The translations under genes and the position numbers were made by a program. This document shows, piece after piece, positions 7,122 to 16,401 of a stretch of 64,000 bases of DNA. The notes under the pieces were generated by a model. The model was not told the origin of the DNA. It saw nothing but the letters and a program-made list of their open reading frames with translations, and made no database searches. The stretch is taken from contig NZ_JAUTBA010000001.1 of NCBI RefSeq assembly GCF_030818895.1, positions 1,054,001 to 1,118,000 of the forward strand, written 5' to 3'. The stretch is from Sphingobacterium zeae (GTDB taxonomy: Bacteria; Bacteroidota; Bacteroidia; Sphingobacteriales; Sphingobacteriaceae). The stretch's first letter is position 1, and each line of letters begins with the position of its first letter.

Positions 7122-9392
7122 ATGAAACGAGTATCAAAAAAAAATCAACTGACGGAAGCTGATATCAAACGATATACGTTCAATTTTTGGAAGATTATCG
7201 TTGGAGTTGTTGCAATAGGTTTTCTGTTTATATTGAGTATACGTCTTGGATTATTTGGGAAATTGCCCTCCTTCAGTGATTTGGAAAATCCAAAAAGCAA
7301 TTTAGCTTCTGAAGTTATCACTGAAGATCATAAAGTACTGGGGACCTATTATGTTCAAAACCGTTCCAATGTAAAGTATAGCGAATTGTCCCCTTATTTA
7401 GTCAAAGCATTGGTGTCTACAGAGGATAAACGTTTCTATGATCACTCTGGTATAGACTATTCGCGTACATTCACAGTCATCTTCCATACCTTGACAGGTA
7501 ATAAGCAAGGGGGGAGTACGATTACACAACAGCTGGCACTTAATCTCTTCTCGGATGGACGTCAGAAGAATTTTTTAAAACGAGTCATCCAAAAATTTCA
7601 GGAATGGATTACGGCGGTTCGTCTGGAGAGAAATTATACCAAGGATGAGATTATTACCATGTATTTCAATACGGTAGACTTTGGTGCCTACAATACATAC
7701 GGAATCAAATCAGCTGCGCGGACTTACTTTAATACGACTCCCGACAAATTGACAGCGGAACAAGCAGCCTTGTTGGTGGGTATGCTAAAAGGTCCGGGAG
7801 CATATTCTCCGGTGCGTTACCCTGATAGATCTCGCACCCGACGTAATACGGTGTTGAACAATATGGTTGCCGCCAATTTTATCTCGGCAGAAGAGGCAAC
7901 AAAAGCAAAAGAGAAACCACTTGGTTTAGAGCTTAAGATCGCAAATTACGGCGAAGGATTGGCTCCCTATTTCAGAGCGGTACTAAAAGACGAGATCAAA
8001 AAGGAATTTGCCAAGCTTTCTATTACCAAGCCGGATGGTACGCCCTATGATCTTGATCGCGATGGATTGAAAATCTATACGACAATCAACATGTCTATGC
8101 AGCAATATGCAGAGGATTCACAAAAGGAGTGGATGAAGCAATTGCAGTCTAAATTTTCCGCACAATGGAAAAATAGGGATCCCTTCAAAGGCGATAAAGC
8201 GAAGCTATTAATCAGCGGAATGAAGCGTTCTGATCGTTACCGCATTTTGAAGGAAGAAGGTTTGAATGAAGACGAAATCAAAAAGGCTTTCAATGTAAAA
8301 GTTCCTATGAATATTTTTACATGGAAAGGAAGCGTCGACACTATGATGACGCCAATGGATTCCATTAAATACAATAAACTCATGTTGCGCAATGCGATGA
8401 TGTCAATGGAGCCAAAGACGGGACATATTAAAGCGTGGGTAGGGGGGATTGACTTTGACCATTTTAAATATGATCAGGTAAAAATGGGCACGCGTCAAGT
8501 CGGATCGACGGCTAAACCATTTACTTACGCGGTTGCGATTGACAATGGCTATTCACCATGTTATAGTATTCCAAACTACCAGCAAACGTATAACGGATGG
8601 ACCCCAAGGGGAAATGCGCAAGGAGGAAACCCTATTACCTTGGCTAAGGCCCTTGCTTATTCTCAAAACTATGCGACAGCCTATTTAGTACACGAAGTTG
8701 GTGCTGCCGAAGTCGCTGCATTGACAAAGCGAATGGGTATAACAAGTGATGTGCCTAATTATCCTTCGATCTCATTAGGTGCTTATGAAGCGTCGGTGTT
8801 TGATATGGTGGGTGCTTATTCGGCATTTGTAAATCAAGGAACCTGGATTGAACCGACTGCGATCTTACGGATTGAAGATAAAAATGGTACACCGATCTAT
8901 GATAAAGCACCAAAGGTCGTAAAAGCCTTAAATAGTGAATCTGCTTATATTATTGTTGATATGTTGAAAAAGGTGGTATCCCAAGGTACGGCGAGACGTA
9001 TTCAATGGATGTACAAGCTCACCAATCCAATCGGTGGTAAAACGGGTACAACGAATGACAACTCGGATGCTTGGTTTATCGGTATTACGCCCGAACTGGT
9101 TACAGGTGTGTGGACCGGGGCGGAAGATCGGGGCATTAGTTTCGATCGCATGGAGTACGGTCAGGGGGCTGCGGCAGCTATGCCAGTATTCGCTTATTAC
9201 ATGCAGAAAGTATATAAAGATTCGAATTTGAAATATACTAAAGGTGATTTTGAACAACCTCAAGGTGGACTCACCCGTGTGATAGACTGTAATCAATACT
9301 GGGGTGGCGGAGGCTCTGATGTAGAAGATGGATCTACCGATTCGAGCAGTAAAGACGAAACTAAACTAAAAGATGACCGCTTAGGTTTCTAA
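7122..9392 (+). CDS. Penicillin-binding protein 1A (class A, bifunctional)
   Basis: This enzyme polymerises lipid II into glycan strands and cross-links the peptides in the periplasm. The 756-residue protein has a cytoplasmic tail, one membrane segment at about 22-43, and a GT51 glycosyltransferase domain with catalytic Glu101 (EDKRFYDHSG) and QGGSTITQQL at 129-138. The transpeptidase domain has SxxK at Ser462-Lys465 (GSTAKPF), SQN at 514-516 and KTGTT starting at Lys640. All catalytic motifs are present. The C-terminus is a Gly/Ser/Asp-rich low-complexity tail. The gene is monocistronic, with a promoter upstream and a strong terminator downstream. Confidence 0.95.
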   Translation: MKRVSKKNQLTEADIKRYTFNFWKIIVGVVAIGFLFILSIRLGLFGKLPSFSDLENPKSNLASEVITEDHKVLGTYYVQNRSNVKYSELSPYLVKALVSTEDKRFYDHSGIDYSRTFTVIFHTLTGNKQGGSTITQQLALNLFSDGRQKNFLKRVIQKFQEWITAVRLERNYTKDEIITMYFNTVDFGAYNTYGIKSAARTYFNTTPDKLTAEQAALLVGMLKGPGAYSPVRYPDRSRTRRNTVLNNMVAANFISAEEATKAKEKPLGLELKIANYGEGLAPYFRAVLKDEIKKEFAKLSITKPDGTPYDLDRDGLKIYTTINMSMQQYAEDSQKEWMKQLQSKFSAQWKNRDPFKGDKAKLLISGMKRSDRYRILKEEGLNEDEIKKAFNVKVPMNIFTWKGSVDTMMTPMDSIKYNKLMLRNAMMSMEPKTGHIKAWVGGIDFDHFKYDQVKMGTRQVGSTAKPFTYAVAIDNGYSPCYSIPNYQQTYNGWTPRGNAQGGNPITLAKALAYSQNYATAYLVHEVGAAEVAALTKRMGITSDVPNYPSISLGAYEASVFDMVGAYSAFVNQGTWIEPTAILRIEDKNGTPIYDKAPKVVKALNSESAYIIVDMLKKVVSQGTARRIQWMYKLTNPIGGKTGTTNDNSDAWFIGITPELVTGVWTGAEDRGISFDRMEYGQGAAAAMPVFAYYMQKVYKDSNLKYTKGDFEQPQGGLTRVIDCNQYWGGGGSDVEDGSTDSSSKDETKLKDDRLGF

Positions 9393-9415
9393 GTTATTTT
9401 AACGAATACCAGTGG

Positions 9416-9458
9416 GCCAGACAATAAATTTTTTCGAAATTTGTTGTCTGGCTTTTTT
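9416..9458 (+). terminator. Terminator after the PBP1A gene
   Basis: GCCAGACAA (9416-9424) pairs perfectly with TTGTCTGGC (9444-9452) and is followed by TTTTTT. Confidence 0.9.
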
Positions 9459-9485
9459 GCTGAGCGTGCTTGATATTAAAACATA

Positions 9486-11285
9486 ATGGACGTATTTGAT
9501 TATAGAGAGGAATTAAAGAAGATACCGCATCGGCCTGGAGTCTATCAGTATTTTGATAAAAATAATGAGCTGATATATATTGGGAAAGCGAAAGATTTGC
9601 GCAATCGGGTCGGATCTTATTTCGTTAATGAAAATCAGCTGAATGGCAAAACACGCGTTTTGGTCCGTAAGATTAATCGGATATCTTTTACTATAGTTGA
9701 TACGGAGATTGATGCTTGGTTGCTTGAGAATTCATTGATCAAGAAACACAAACCCAAGTATAATGTTCTTCTCAAGGACGATAAAACTTATCCTTGGATT
9801 GTTATCAAGAATGAGCCTTTTCCACGCGTTTTTTGGACCAGGCAATATATCAAAGATGGTTCGCGCTATTATGGACCCTATCCTTCGGTGGGGATGATGC
9901 ATATTGTTTTGGATCTGATTCGTGAATTGTTTCCCTTGCGGACCTGCAATTTGGCCCTAACACAGGAAAATATACGGAAAGGCAAGTTTAAGATCTGTCT
10001 TGAATACCAAATTGGAAACTGTAAGGGGCCTTGCGAAGGATATCAATCTGAAGAAGACTATGATCAGAATCTGAGTGATATTAAGGATATTCTGAACGGA
10101 AAGATTGCTATGGTGACCAATCGCTTGAAAGAAGGTATTGCTACTGCCGCGGTAGCTCTGGATTTCGAAAGAGCACAATTAATCAAGGCGAAGTTGGATA
10201 AGCTAGACAATTATCAGAGTAAATCCACCGTTGTTAACTCATCCATTACAAACGTCGATGTATTTAGCATCGCTTCGGATGAGGGATATGCTTTTGTCAA
10301 CTACTTGAAAGTGATGAATGGTGTGATTATTCAAACGCAAACACTGGAAATGAAACGGCGTTTAGATGAGAGTGAACAGGAGCTCTTAGCCCTGGCCATA
10401 CCAGAGATACGGGAACGTTTCAAAAGTCTGTCGCGGGAAATTATCGTACCATTCGCGTTAGATATTGAAGAGAACGAACGGATTCGATTTACAATCCCCA
10501 AATTGGGTGAAAAGAAAAAACTCCTGGAGCTTTCGCAAAAGAACGTCGCATTTTTTAGGAAGGAACGTTTGTTGCAATATGAGAAGCTTAATCCGGATGT
10601 CCGCACTGAGCGTATTTTAAAACAGATGCAAAAGGACCTTCGGATGAATGTGCTTCCGCAACATATTGAGTGTTTTGATAACTCGAATATTCAGGGCAAT
10701 TATCCCGTATCGGCTATTGTTGTCTTTAAGGATGCAAAACCTTCGAAGAAAGATTACCGCCACTTTAATGTGAAAACCGTGGAGGGGCCCAATGATTTTG
10801 CCACGATGGAGGAGGCTGTTTTTAGACGCTATAGGCGATTATTGGATGAAGATCAGCCTCTGCCCCAATTGATTATTATAGACGGTGGTAAGGGGCAGCT
10901 AGGGGCCGCGTTAAAGAGTCTGCGCTTATTGGGGATCGAACGGAAAGTCACGGTGATCGGTATTGCGAAGAGGCTGGAGGAGCTTTTCTATCCGGGTGAT
11001 CAGTATCCACTTTATCTGGATAAGAAGTCTGAAACCCTCAAGGTCATTCAACATCTCCGGGATGAAGCACACCGCTTCGGAATCACCTTCCACAGAAATC
11101 AGCGGAGCCGAAAAACTTTTGTTTCTGAACTTGAAAATGTGCCAGGCATAGGCAAAACAACAGTGGAGAAAGTGTTAACTGAATTTAAATCGGTAAAAAA
11201 GGTGAAGGAAGCGTCTGATGAAGACCTAAAAAAAGTGCTTAATCTCAAACAGATTAAAGCACTTCGTGAATACTTTGCAAAGTAA
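9486..11285 (+). CDS. uvrC: Excinuclease ABC subunit C
   Basis: UvrC makes both incisions around bulky DNA lesions in nucleotide excision repair together with UvrA and UvrB. The 599-residue protein has an N-terminal GIY-YIG nuclease (GVYQYF with Tyr20, then LIYIGKAKDLRNRV with Tyr31 and Arg41), four Cys in the 150-180 region including GNCKGPCEGY, and a UVR motif near residues 200-240 that binds UvrB. An RNase H-like endonuclease domain follows (HIECFDNSNIQG and LIIIDGGKGQL), then C-terminal helix-hairpin-helix repeats (NVPGIGKTTVEKVL). All regions are intact. It starts 94 nt after the PBP gene, past that gene's terminator. Confidence 0.97.
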   Translation: MDVFDYREELKKIPHRPGVYQYFDKNNELIYIGKAKDLRNRVGSYFVNENQLNGKTRVLVRKINRISFTIVDTEIDAWLLENSLIKKHKPKYNVLLKDDKTYPWIVIKNEPFPRVFWTRQYIKDGSRYYGPYPSVGMMHIVLDLIRELFPLRTCNLALTQENIRKGKFKICLEYQIGNCKGPCEGYQSEEDYDQNLSDIKDILNGKIAMVTNRLKEGIATAAVALDFERAQLIKAKLDKLDNYQSKSTVVNSSITNVDVFSIASDEGYAFVNYLKVMNGVIIQTQTLEMKRRLDESEQELLALAIPEIRERFKSLSREIIVPFALDIEENERIRFTIPKLGEKKKLLELSQKNVAFFRKERLLQYEKLNPDVRTERILKQMQKDLRMNVLPQHIECFDNSNIQGNYPVSAIVVFKDAKPSKKDYRHFNVKTVEGPNDFATMEEAVFRRYRRLLDEDQPLPQLIIIDGGKGQLGAALKSLRLLGIERKVTVIGIAKRLEELFYPGDQYPLYLDKKSETLKVIQHLRDEAHRFGITFHRNQRSRKTFVSELENVPGIGKTTVEKVLTEFKSVKKVKEASDEDLKKVLNLKQIKALREYFAK

Positions 11286-11302
11286 CATTAAAATAGAATA
11301 GT

Positions 11303-11344
11303 GCATCAGCCGAAGGTTTATATATCAAAGTCTTCCGCTGATGT
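11303..11344. terminator. Hairpin between convergent uvrC and era
   Basis: CATCAGCCGAAG pairs with CTTCCGCTGATG with one mismatch. It lacks a clear T run, but it lies between two gene ends and could stop transcripts from either side. Confidence 0.4.
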
Positions 11345-11356
11345 ATTCCATACGAA

Positions 11357-12235
11357 TTAGTCATCGTAACCGAAACGTTTAAGGTAATTTTTCTTGCTTC
11401 GCCAGTCAGGAATTACTTTAACGAAAAGTTCGAGAAATACCTTTCCGTCGATAAACTCCTCAATATCCTGACGCGCGTAGGTTCCTACTTTTTTGATCAT
11501 GGCGCCCGCCTTTCCAATGATAATATTTTTTTGAGAGTCGCGTTCAACAATAATTTCGGCAGCAATCCGCGTAATATTAGCTTCTTCTTTGTACGATGTA
11601 ACGATCACTTCTGTGCTGTAAGGAATTTCCTTGTCATACAGTTTGAACACTTTTTCACGGATCATTTCGGAGACAAAGAAACGCATGGATTTATCTGTCA
11701 GTTCATCCTTTTCATAATAAGCTTCGTGAATTGGTAACTTGTCTTTTATGTATTGCATTACGGCAGCAACATTATGATTCAGTTTTGCTGAAATGGCAAA
11801 AATGGTATCTGGATTTAATTTTTCTTGCCAGAATTCAATTTTTGCTTTGACTTCTTCTTCTGAAGATTTATCAATTTTATTGATCAGTACAGCAACAGGA
11901 GAATTTGTTTTGCGTAATTTCTCGAGGACATCGTTCTCATCGTATTTTTCGTTGATATCTGTCACAAATAGTATAATGTCTGCATCGATCAAAGATCCTT
12001 GGACAAAATTCATCATGGATTCCTGCAAAGAATAGTTTGGTTTAATAACACCTGGAGTGTCCGAAAACACAATTTGATGGTCTTCATCGTTTACAATACC
12101 GATAATGCGGTGTCTTGTCGTTTGCGCTTTGGGTGTAATGATAGACATTTTTTCACCCACTAAAGCGTTCATTAGTGTGGACTTACCAGCATTTGGCTTT
12201 CCGATGATACTTACGAATCCTGCTTTGTGTGACAT
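11357..12235 (-). CDS. era: GTPase Era
   Basis: Era is a GTPase that binds 16S rRNA and helps 30S subunit maturation. The start used here (ATG at 12235, MSHKAGFVSIIGKPNAGKST) gives 292 residues, the normal size. An upstream ATG at 12319 would add 28 residues unlike any Era N-terminus and is rejected. G1 is GKPNAGKS, G3 is DTPG, G4 is NKID, and the C-terminal KH domain contains IIVERDSQKNIIIGKAGAMIK (around residues 220-245), which contacts the 3' end of 16S rRNA. The gene is divergent from the initiator tRNA cluster. Confidence 0.96.
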   Translation of the reverse strand: MSHKAGFVSIIGKPNAGKSTLMNALVGEKMSIITPKAQTTRHRIIGIVNDEDHQIVFSDTPGVIKPNYSLQESMMNFVQGSLIDADIILFVTDINEKYDENDVLEKLRKTNSPVAVLINKIDKSSEEEVKAKIEFWQEKLNPDTIFAISAKLNHNVAAVMQYIKDKLPIHEAYYEKDELTDKSMRFFVSEMIREKVFKLYDKEIPYSTEVIVTSYKEEANITRIAAEIIVERDSQKNIIIGKAGAMIKKVGTYARQDIEEFIDGKVFLELFVKVIPDWRSKKNYLKRFGYDD

Positions 12236-12249
12236 TTTTCTAAATTTTA

Positions 12250-12281
12250 TTAGGATTACAAAGAAACAAAATATATCTTTG
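12250..12281 (+). promoter_or_regulatory. Promoter of the tRNA-fMet cluster
   Basis: TTA at 12250-12252, a 21-nt spacer and TATCTTTG at 12274-12281, an exact TAnnTTTG. It lies about 70 nt before the first tRNA and is the only good promoter match for the five copies. Confidence 0.5.
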
Positions 12282-12350
12282 TACTCCAATTCGGAAGGAT
12301 CATAATCTTGTTTTTTCAAAAGAAAAAAGCAATTTTGTTCAAAAATATAT

Positions 12351-12423
<73 letters not shown>

Positions 12424-12431
12424 CTAAAAGG

Positions 12432-12461
12432 AAGAGCCGGTTGCAATGGCCGGTTCTTTTT
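12432..12461 (+). terminator. Hairpin after tRNA-fMet copy 1
   Basis: GAGCCGGTT pairs with GGCCGGTTC (three G-T pairs) around GCAAT, followed by TTTTT. It may be a terminator or a processing structure. Confidence 0.6.
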
Positions 12462-12479
12462 AAGAAATTCAAAATACAT

Positions 12480-12552
<73 letters not shown>

Positions 12553-12559
12553 CTAAAGG

Positions 12560-12589
12560 AAGAGCCGGTTGCAATGGCCGGTTCTTTTT
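12560..12589 (+). terminator. Hairpin after tRNA-fMet copy 2
   Basis: Same GAGCCGGTT/GGCCGGTTC stem with a T run as after copy 1; the spacer differs by one missing A. Confidence 0.6.
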
Positions 12590-12607
12590 AAGAAATTCAA
12601 AATACAT

Positions 12608-12680
<73 letters not shown>

Positions 12681-12688
12681 CTAAAAGG

Positions 12689-12719
12689 AAGAGCCGGTTG
12701 CAATGGCCGGTTCTTTTTT
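12689..12719 (+). terminator. Hairpin after tRNA-fMet copy 3
   Basis: Same stem as in the first two spacers, with six T after it. Confidence 0.6.
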
Positions 12720-12737
12720 AAGAAATTCAAAATACAT

Positions 12738-12810
<73 letters not shown>

Positions 12811-12818
12811 CTAAAAGG

Positions 12819-12847
12819 AAGAGCCGGTTGCAATGATCGGTTCTTTT
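12819..12847 (+). terminator. Hairpin after tRNA-fMet copy 4 (variant)
   Basis: The 3' arm is GATCGGTTC instead of GGCCGGTTC. Both changed bases still pair with the unchanged 5' arm (G-C becomes G-T, T-G becomes T-A), so the nine-pair stem is kept. The T run is shorter (four). Confidence 0.55.
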
Positions 12848-12866
12848 AAAGAAACTTAAAATACAT

Positions 12867-12939
<73 letters not shown>

Positions 12940-12946
12940 CTAAACG

Positions 12947-12979
12947 AAAAAGCTGAGATGAATATCTTGGCTTTTTTTA
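12947..12979 (+). terminator. Terminator at the end of the tRNA-fMet cluster
   Basis: AAAAAGCTGAGAT pairs with ATCTTGGCTTTTT (two G-T pairs) around a 4-nt loop, and the T run continues. It is unrelated to the spacer hairpins. Confidence 0.85.
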
Positions 12980-13244
12980 TGCGCTACTAATCTATTTTAG
13001 CCATGGTATATCATCCAGGATAGGCGCACTTTCCTTTCATCTAATTTCCCATTGTTTGGTTGTCCACATTTATTTAAAGATCAATTTTTGATACAGCTTT
13101 ATGCTTCTTCTTCGTGCACGTGTGATAGGTTGTATAATGCGTGTTTATGCAATCGTTTGTCCAATTGGCGCAATCGATTTCGTTGTTTGTAAATTTTGAT
13201 ATCCTACCATCTTACTTTAGTTTTAGCATTCATGTACCTAAATT
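12980..13244 (+). other. Intergenic region upstream of the first susC
   Basis: About 265 nt without an ORF. The 11-mer TAAATTTTGAT occurs twice about 50 nt apart (near 13190 and 13240). It resembles a -7 element with one extra base, so neither copy is a clean promoter. No sigma or anti-sigma gene accompanies this susC. Confidence 0.3.
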
Positions 13245-13269
13245 TTGATTAGTAAGCTAATCAATTTTT
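13245..13269 (+). promoter_or_regulatory. Leader hairpin with T run before susC
   Basis: TTGATTAG (13245-13252) pairs perfectly with CTAATCAA (13257-13264) across TAAG, followed by TTTTT, and ends 19 nt before the susC ATG. It looks like a small intrinsic terminator placed in the leader, so attenuation is possible. Confidence 0.45.
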
Positions 13270-13288
13270 AAACTAACTATAAAATATT

Positions 13289-16200
13289 ATGATTTCAAAG
13301 ATTCTTGAAAATCACAAGTTGAGTCTGTTATCAATAGCTTTACTCCTATCAAGTTCGCACAACTTGGCAAATGCTAATGATCTTCCAGTTGCGGGCCAAA
13401 ATGTATTGTTGCATGGCGCTGTTTATCAACAAAAAGTGAATGGAAAAGTGCAGTCGACGGACGGCCCATTGGCTGGAGCAACCATTAGCGTTAAGGGGAG
13501 CGGTAAATCGACATCGGCAGGAGCAGATGGACGTTTTACAATAGATGCTAAAAATGGTGATGTACTGGTCATTACGAGTGTGGGGTATAAAGCACAAGAA
13601 GTGATAGTGACAGGACCGGTTGTTAACATCAATATGGAGTCCAATAGTGAAGCACTCCAAGAAGTTGTCATTGTTGGTTATGGAACACAACAGAAAAAAG
13701 AAAGTTTGACTGGCGCTCTTCAGGCGGTTAAAGGAAACAAATTACGTGATGTCACTACGCCATCGGTTGAAAACATGCTGAATGGTAAAGCTGCCGGGGT
13801 ATATGTTGCCCCAGGAGCTGGTAAACCAGGGTCAAATGGCGGTGTTGTGATTCGTGGTCAGGCAACCCTAAGCGGTACGACGAGTCCGTTGTGGGTTATT
13901 GACGGTGTTATCGTTGGCTCAAGCCCAGGTGATATCAATCCAGATGACATTGAATCATTGACTATACTAAAAGATGCTGCCTCAACATCTATTTATGGTT
14001 CTCAAGGTGCAAATGGTGTTGTTGTCGTTACAACAAAAAATCCTTCGGCTTCCAAAACAAGCATTAGCTTTTCTACAAAAATGGGTATCAACCAACTTTC
14101 CAATGGACACATGGAAATGATGGACGGGGCTGAACTTTATGACTACTTTGCTTCATTTTCGAATCCCGCTGATATCAAATTCCCACGTTGGAATTCGGAC
14201 TTGCGCAATAGCAATTTTGAGTGGTGGAAGCTGGCAACGAAGACCGGATTTGTCCAAAACCACAATTTATCCATTCAGGGAGGAAATGATAAACTACAGT
14301 CTTATTTGTCTTTAGGGTACTACAACGAAGCCGGTGCTGTAAAAGGGTATGATTACGATCGTTATAACTTTAGATTACGTACCAACTATAAGCCTTTTGA
14401 CTGGTTGACCATCAAGCCATCTATTGCCGGTTCGAGACGTGCGGTAGATGATCGTCAATATGATGTCAATGCCATGTATGGAAACCTACCTTGGGATAGT
14501 CCATACGATGCAAATGGAAATTTAGTGCCACACCGTTATAGTGGCTGGGTCAATAATGCAAGCACGAATTACTTGTATGACTTGCAATGGAATCATAGTG
14601 CCAATACCAATTATGAATTTATGGGTAACTTAGATTTCGATGTCAAATTAACGGATTGGTTGACCTTCTCTTCTGTCAACAATTATCGCTACAATACGTA
14701 TTCTGACAGTGGTTATCAAGATCCGCGATCAAACAGCGGTGAAAGTGTAATTGGGCGTGTGACGGATTACCGCATGGAGTTTGCGCGTCGTTATACCAAC
14801 CAAATCTTGCGTTTCAACAAGACCTGGGATAAACATAGTCTGAATGGATTGGCTGCATACGAATTTAACGACTACTGGACAAAAACTTTAGATGCTTACG
14901 GAACGGGTATTGTCAATGGTTTCGAGGTATTGGATGTTGTTGCAAAGCCAGAACGTACGAAAGGCGGAATTTCCGAATGGGCAGTACAGTCATTCTTGTC
15001 GAATGCAAACTATGCATACGATAATAAATATCTGGCACAGGTGTCGTTCCGTCGAGATGGAGCATCCAATTTTGGTACCAATGCAAAATATGGAAACTTC
15101 TTTTCCGTTAGTGGTGGCTGGAATATCAATAAGGAAGAGTGGTTCAAGGCTGATTGGGTAGATAATTTGAAACTGCGGGCGGCTTATGGATCGGTGGGTA
15201 ATAGACCAAGTTCATTATATCCGCAATATAGTCTTTACTCGGTGTCTGCATCATCAAGTTACAATGGTATACCAGGGGCATTAATTAGCCAAATCGGTAA
15301 TAAAGATCTGACTTGGGAAAAAACCTACACAACTGGTTTTGGGGTTGATGCATCCTTGTTTAAGAATAGATTGCGATTCAATGTTGATTATTATGACAAG
15401 AAGACTGATAATGTACTTTATCAAGTGCCAATCAGCGGTCTGACCGGTGTCACTTCTATCTGGAAAAATATTGGTAAGATGCAAAACCGGGGGATTGAAT
15501 TGACCATTGGTGGCGACATCGTTCGAAATGACAATGTACATTGGAGCTTGGATGTTAATTTGAGTCATAATATGAATAAATTGACCGAGCTATTTGCGAC
15601 AAAAGATGCCAATGGTAATCTAGTTTCAAAACCAATTATCGCCGGTGACGGATCGGGTATCGCTGGATCAGCGCAACGTCTGCTTCAACCTGGTTTTCCG
15701 GTAGATACCTATTACTTAAAAGAGTGGGCTGGTGTTAACGTAGATAATGGTTTGCCAATGTGGTATCGATACGAGACAGATGCCAATGGCAATGAAACAA
15801 GGACAACGACGTCGAACTATTCCAATGCAACCTTCCGTAATGTAGGAAAAGGAAATCCGGATCTTTTCGGCGGTTTCAGTACGGCTTTAAGTTATAAGCA
15901 GTTTGATCTAAATGCCGTGTTCGGTTTCTCCTTGGGCGGTAAATTATATAATTACTCGCGTCAGGAATTTGATTCGGATGGAACCTATACGGATCGTAAC
16001 CAGATGAAGTTACAGGATGGTTGGAGCCGTTGGGAAAAACCTGGCGATGTTGCCACTCACCCGATTGCAAGATACGATAACCAAGATAAAGGTAATTCAC
16101 CGTCAACACGCTTCTTGGAAAGTAACAATTTCTTAAAAATGAGATCCTTGACTTTGGGTTACAACTTCGATCTGAAAAAGTATAACATCAAAAATTTACG

Positions 16201-16378
16201 TGTATTCTTAGCTGGAGAGAATTTGTTTACGATTACAAACTACTCGGGTGTTGATCCGGAGCTTCCATTGACTGAACCAGATGGTAAAGGCGGGGGTGGT
16301 CAAATGATCAGATCTACAGGCGTTTCTGTATATCCAATGGTTCGTAAATACATGTTCGGCGCAAGTGTGACATTTTAA
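13289..16378 (+). CDS. SusC-family TonB-linked outer-membrane protein
   Basis: A 1029-residue receptor that would import a ligand captured by the SusD lipoprotein encoded next. It has a signal peptide (cleavage near ANAND, about residue 30), a carboxypeptidase-regulatory-like domain at about 50-115 (GKVQSTDGPLAGATISVKG), then EVVIVGYGTQ and a SusC-type plug with PLWVIDGV and LKDAASTSIYGSQGANGVVVVTTK. The barrel runs to the C-terminal FGASVTF. It lacks the STN domain of the other two SusC proteins here and has no sigma/anti-sigma pair beside it, so its regulation must differ. No glycosidase or peptidase gene is adjacent, so the substrate cannot be inferred. Confidence 0.93.
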   Translation: MISKILENHKLSLLSIALLLSSSHNLANANDLPVAGQNVLLHGAVYQQKVNGKVQSTDGPLAGATISVKGSGKSTSAGADGRFTIDAKNGDVLVITSVGYKAQEVIVTGPVVNINMESNSEALQEVVIVGYGTQQKKESLTGALQAVKGNKLRDVTTPSVENMLNGKAAGVYVAPGAGKPGSNGGVVIRGQATLSGTTSPLWVIDGVIVGSSPGDINPDDIESLTILKDAASTSIYGSQGANGVVVVTTKNPSASKTSISFSTKMGINQLSNGHMEMMDGAELYDYFASFSNPADIKFPRWNSDLRNSNFEWWKLATKTGFVQNHNLSIQGGNDKLQSYLSLGYYNEAGAVKGYDYDRYNFRLRTNYKPFDWLTIKPSIAGSRRAVDDRQYDVNAMYGNLPWDSPYDANGNLVPHRYSGWVNNASTNYLYDLQWNHSANTNYEFMGNLDFDVKLTDWLTFSSVNNYRYNTYSDSGYQDPRSNSGESVIGRVTDYRMEFARRYTNQILRFNKTWDKHSLNGLAAYEFNDYWTKTLDAYGTGIVNGFEVLDVVAKPERTKGGISEWAVQSFLSNANYAYDNKYLAQVSFRRDGASNFGTNAKYGNFFSVSGGWNINKEEWFKADWVDNLKLRAAYGSVGNRPSSLYPQYSLYSVSASSSYNGIPGALISQIGNKDLTWEKTYTTGFGVDASLFKNRLRFNVDYYDKKTDNVLYQVPISGLTGVTSIWKNIGKMQNRGIELTIGGDIVRNDNVHWSLDVNLSHNMNKLTELFATKDANGNLVSKPIIAGDGSGIAGSAQRLLQPGFPVDTYYLKEWAGVNVDNGLPMWYRYETDANGNETRTTTSNYSNATFRNVGKGNPDLFGGFSTALSYKQFDLNAVFGFSLGGKLYNYSRQEFDSDGTYTDRNQMKLQDGWSRWEKPGDVATHPIARYDNQDKGNSPSTRFLESNNFLKMRSLTLGYNFDLKKYNIKNLRVFLAGENLFTITNYSGVDPELPLTEPDGKGGGGQMIRSTGVSVYPMVRKYMFGASVTF

Positions 16379-16401
16379 TTTTAACGTTTAGAAAATCAAT
16401 A

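Noticed and set aside
8928..9296. 122-codon minus-strand ORF inside the PBP gene
   Set aside because: Antisense shadow of the intact transpeptidase domain coding sequence.
12236..12319. N-terminal extension of Era from an upstream ATG
   Set aside because: The 28 extra residues are unlike Era and overlap the tRNA promoter region; the ATG at 12235 gives the normal N-terminus.
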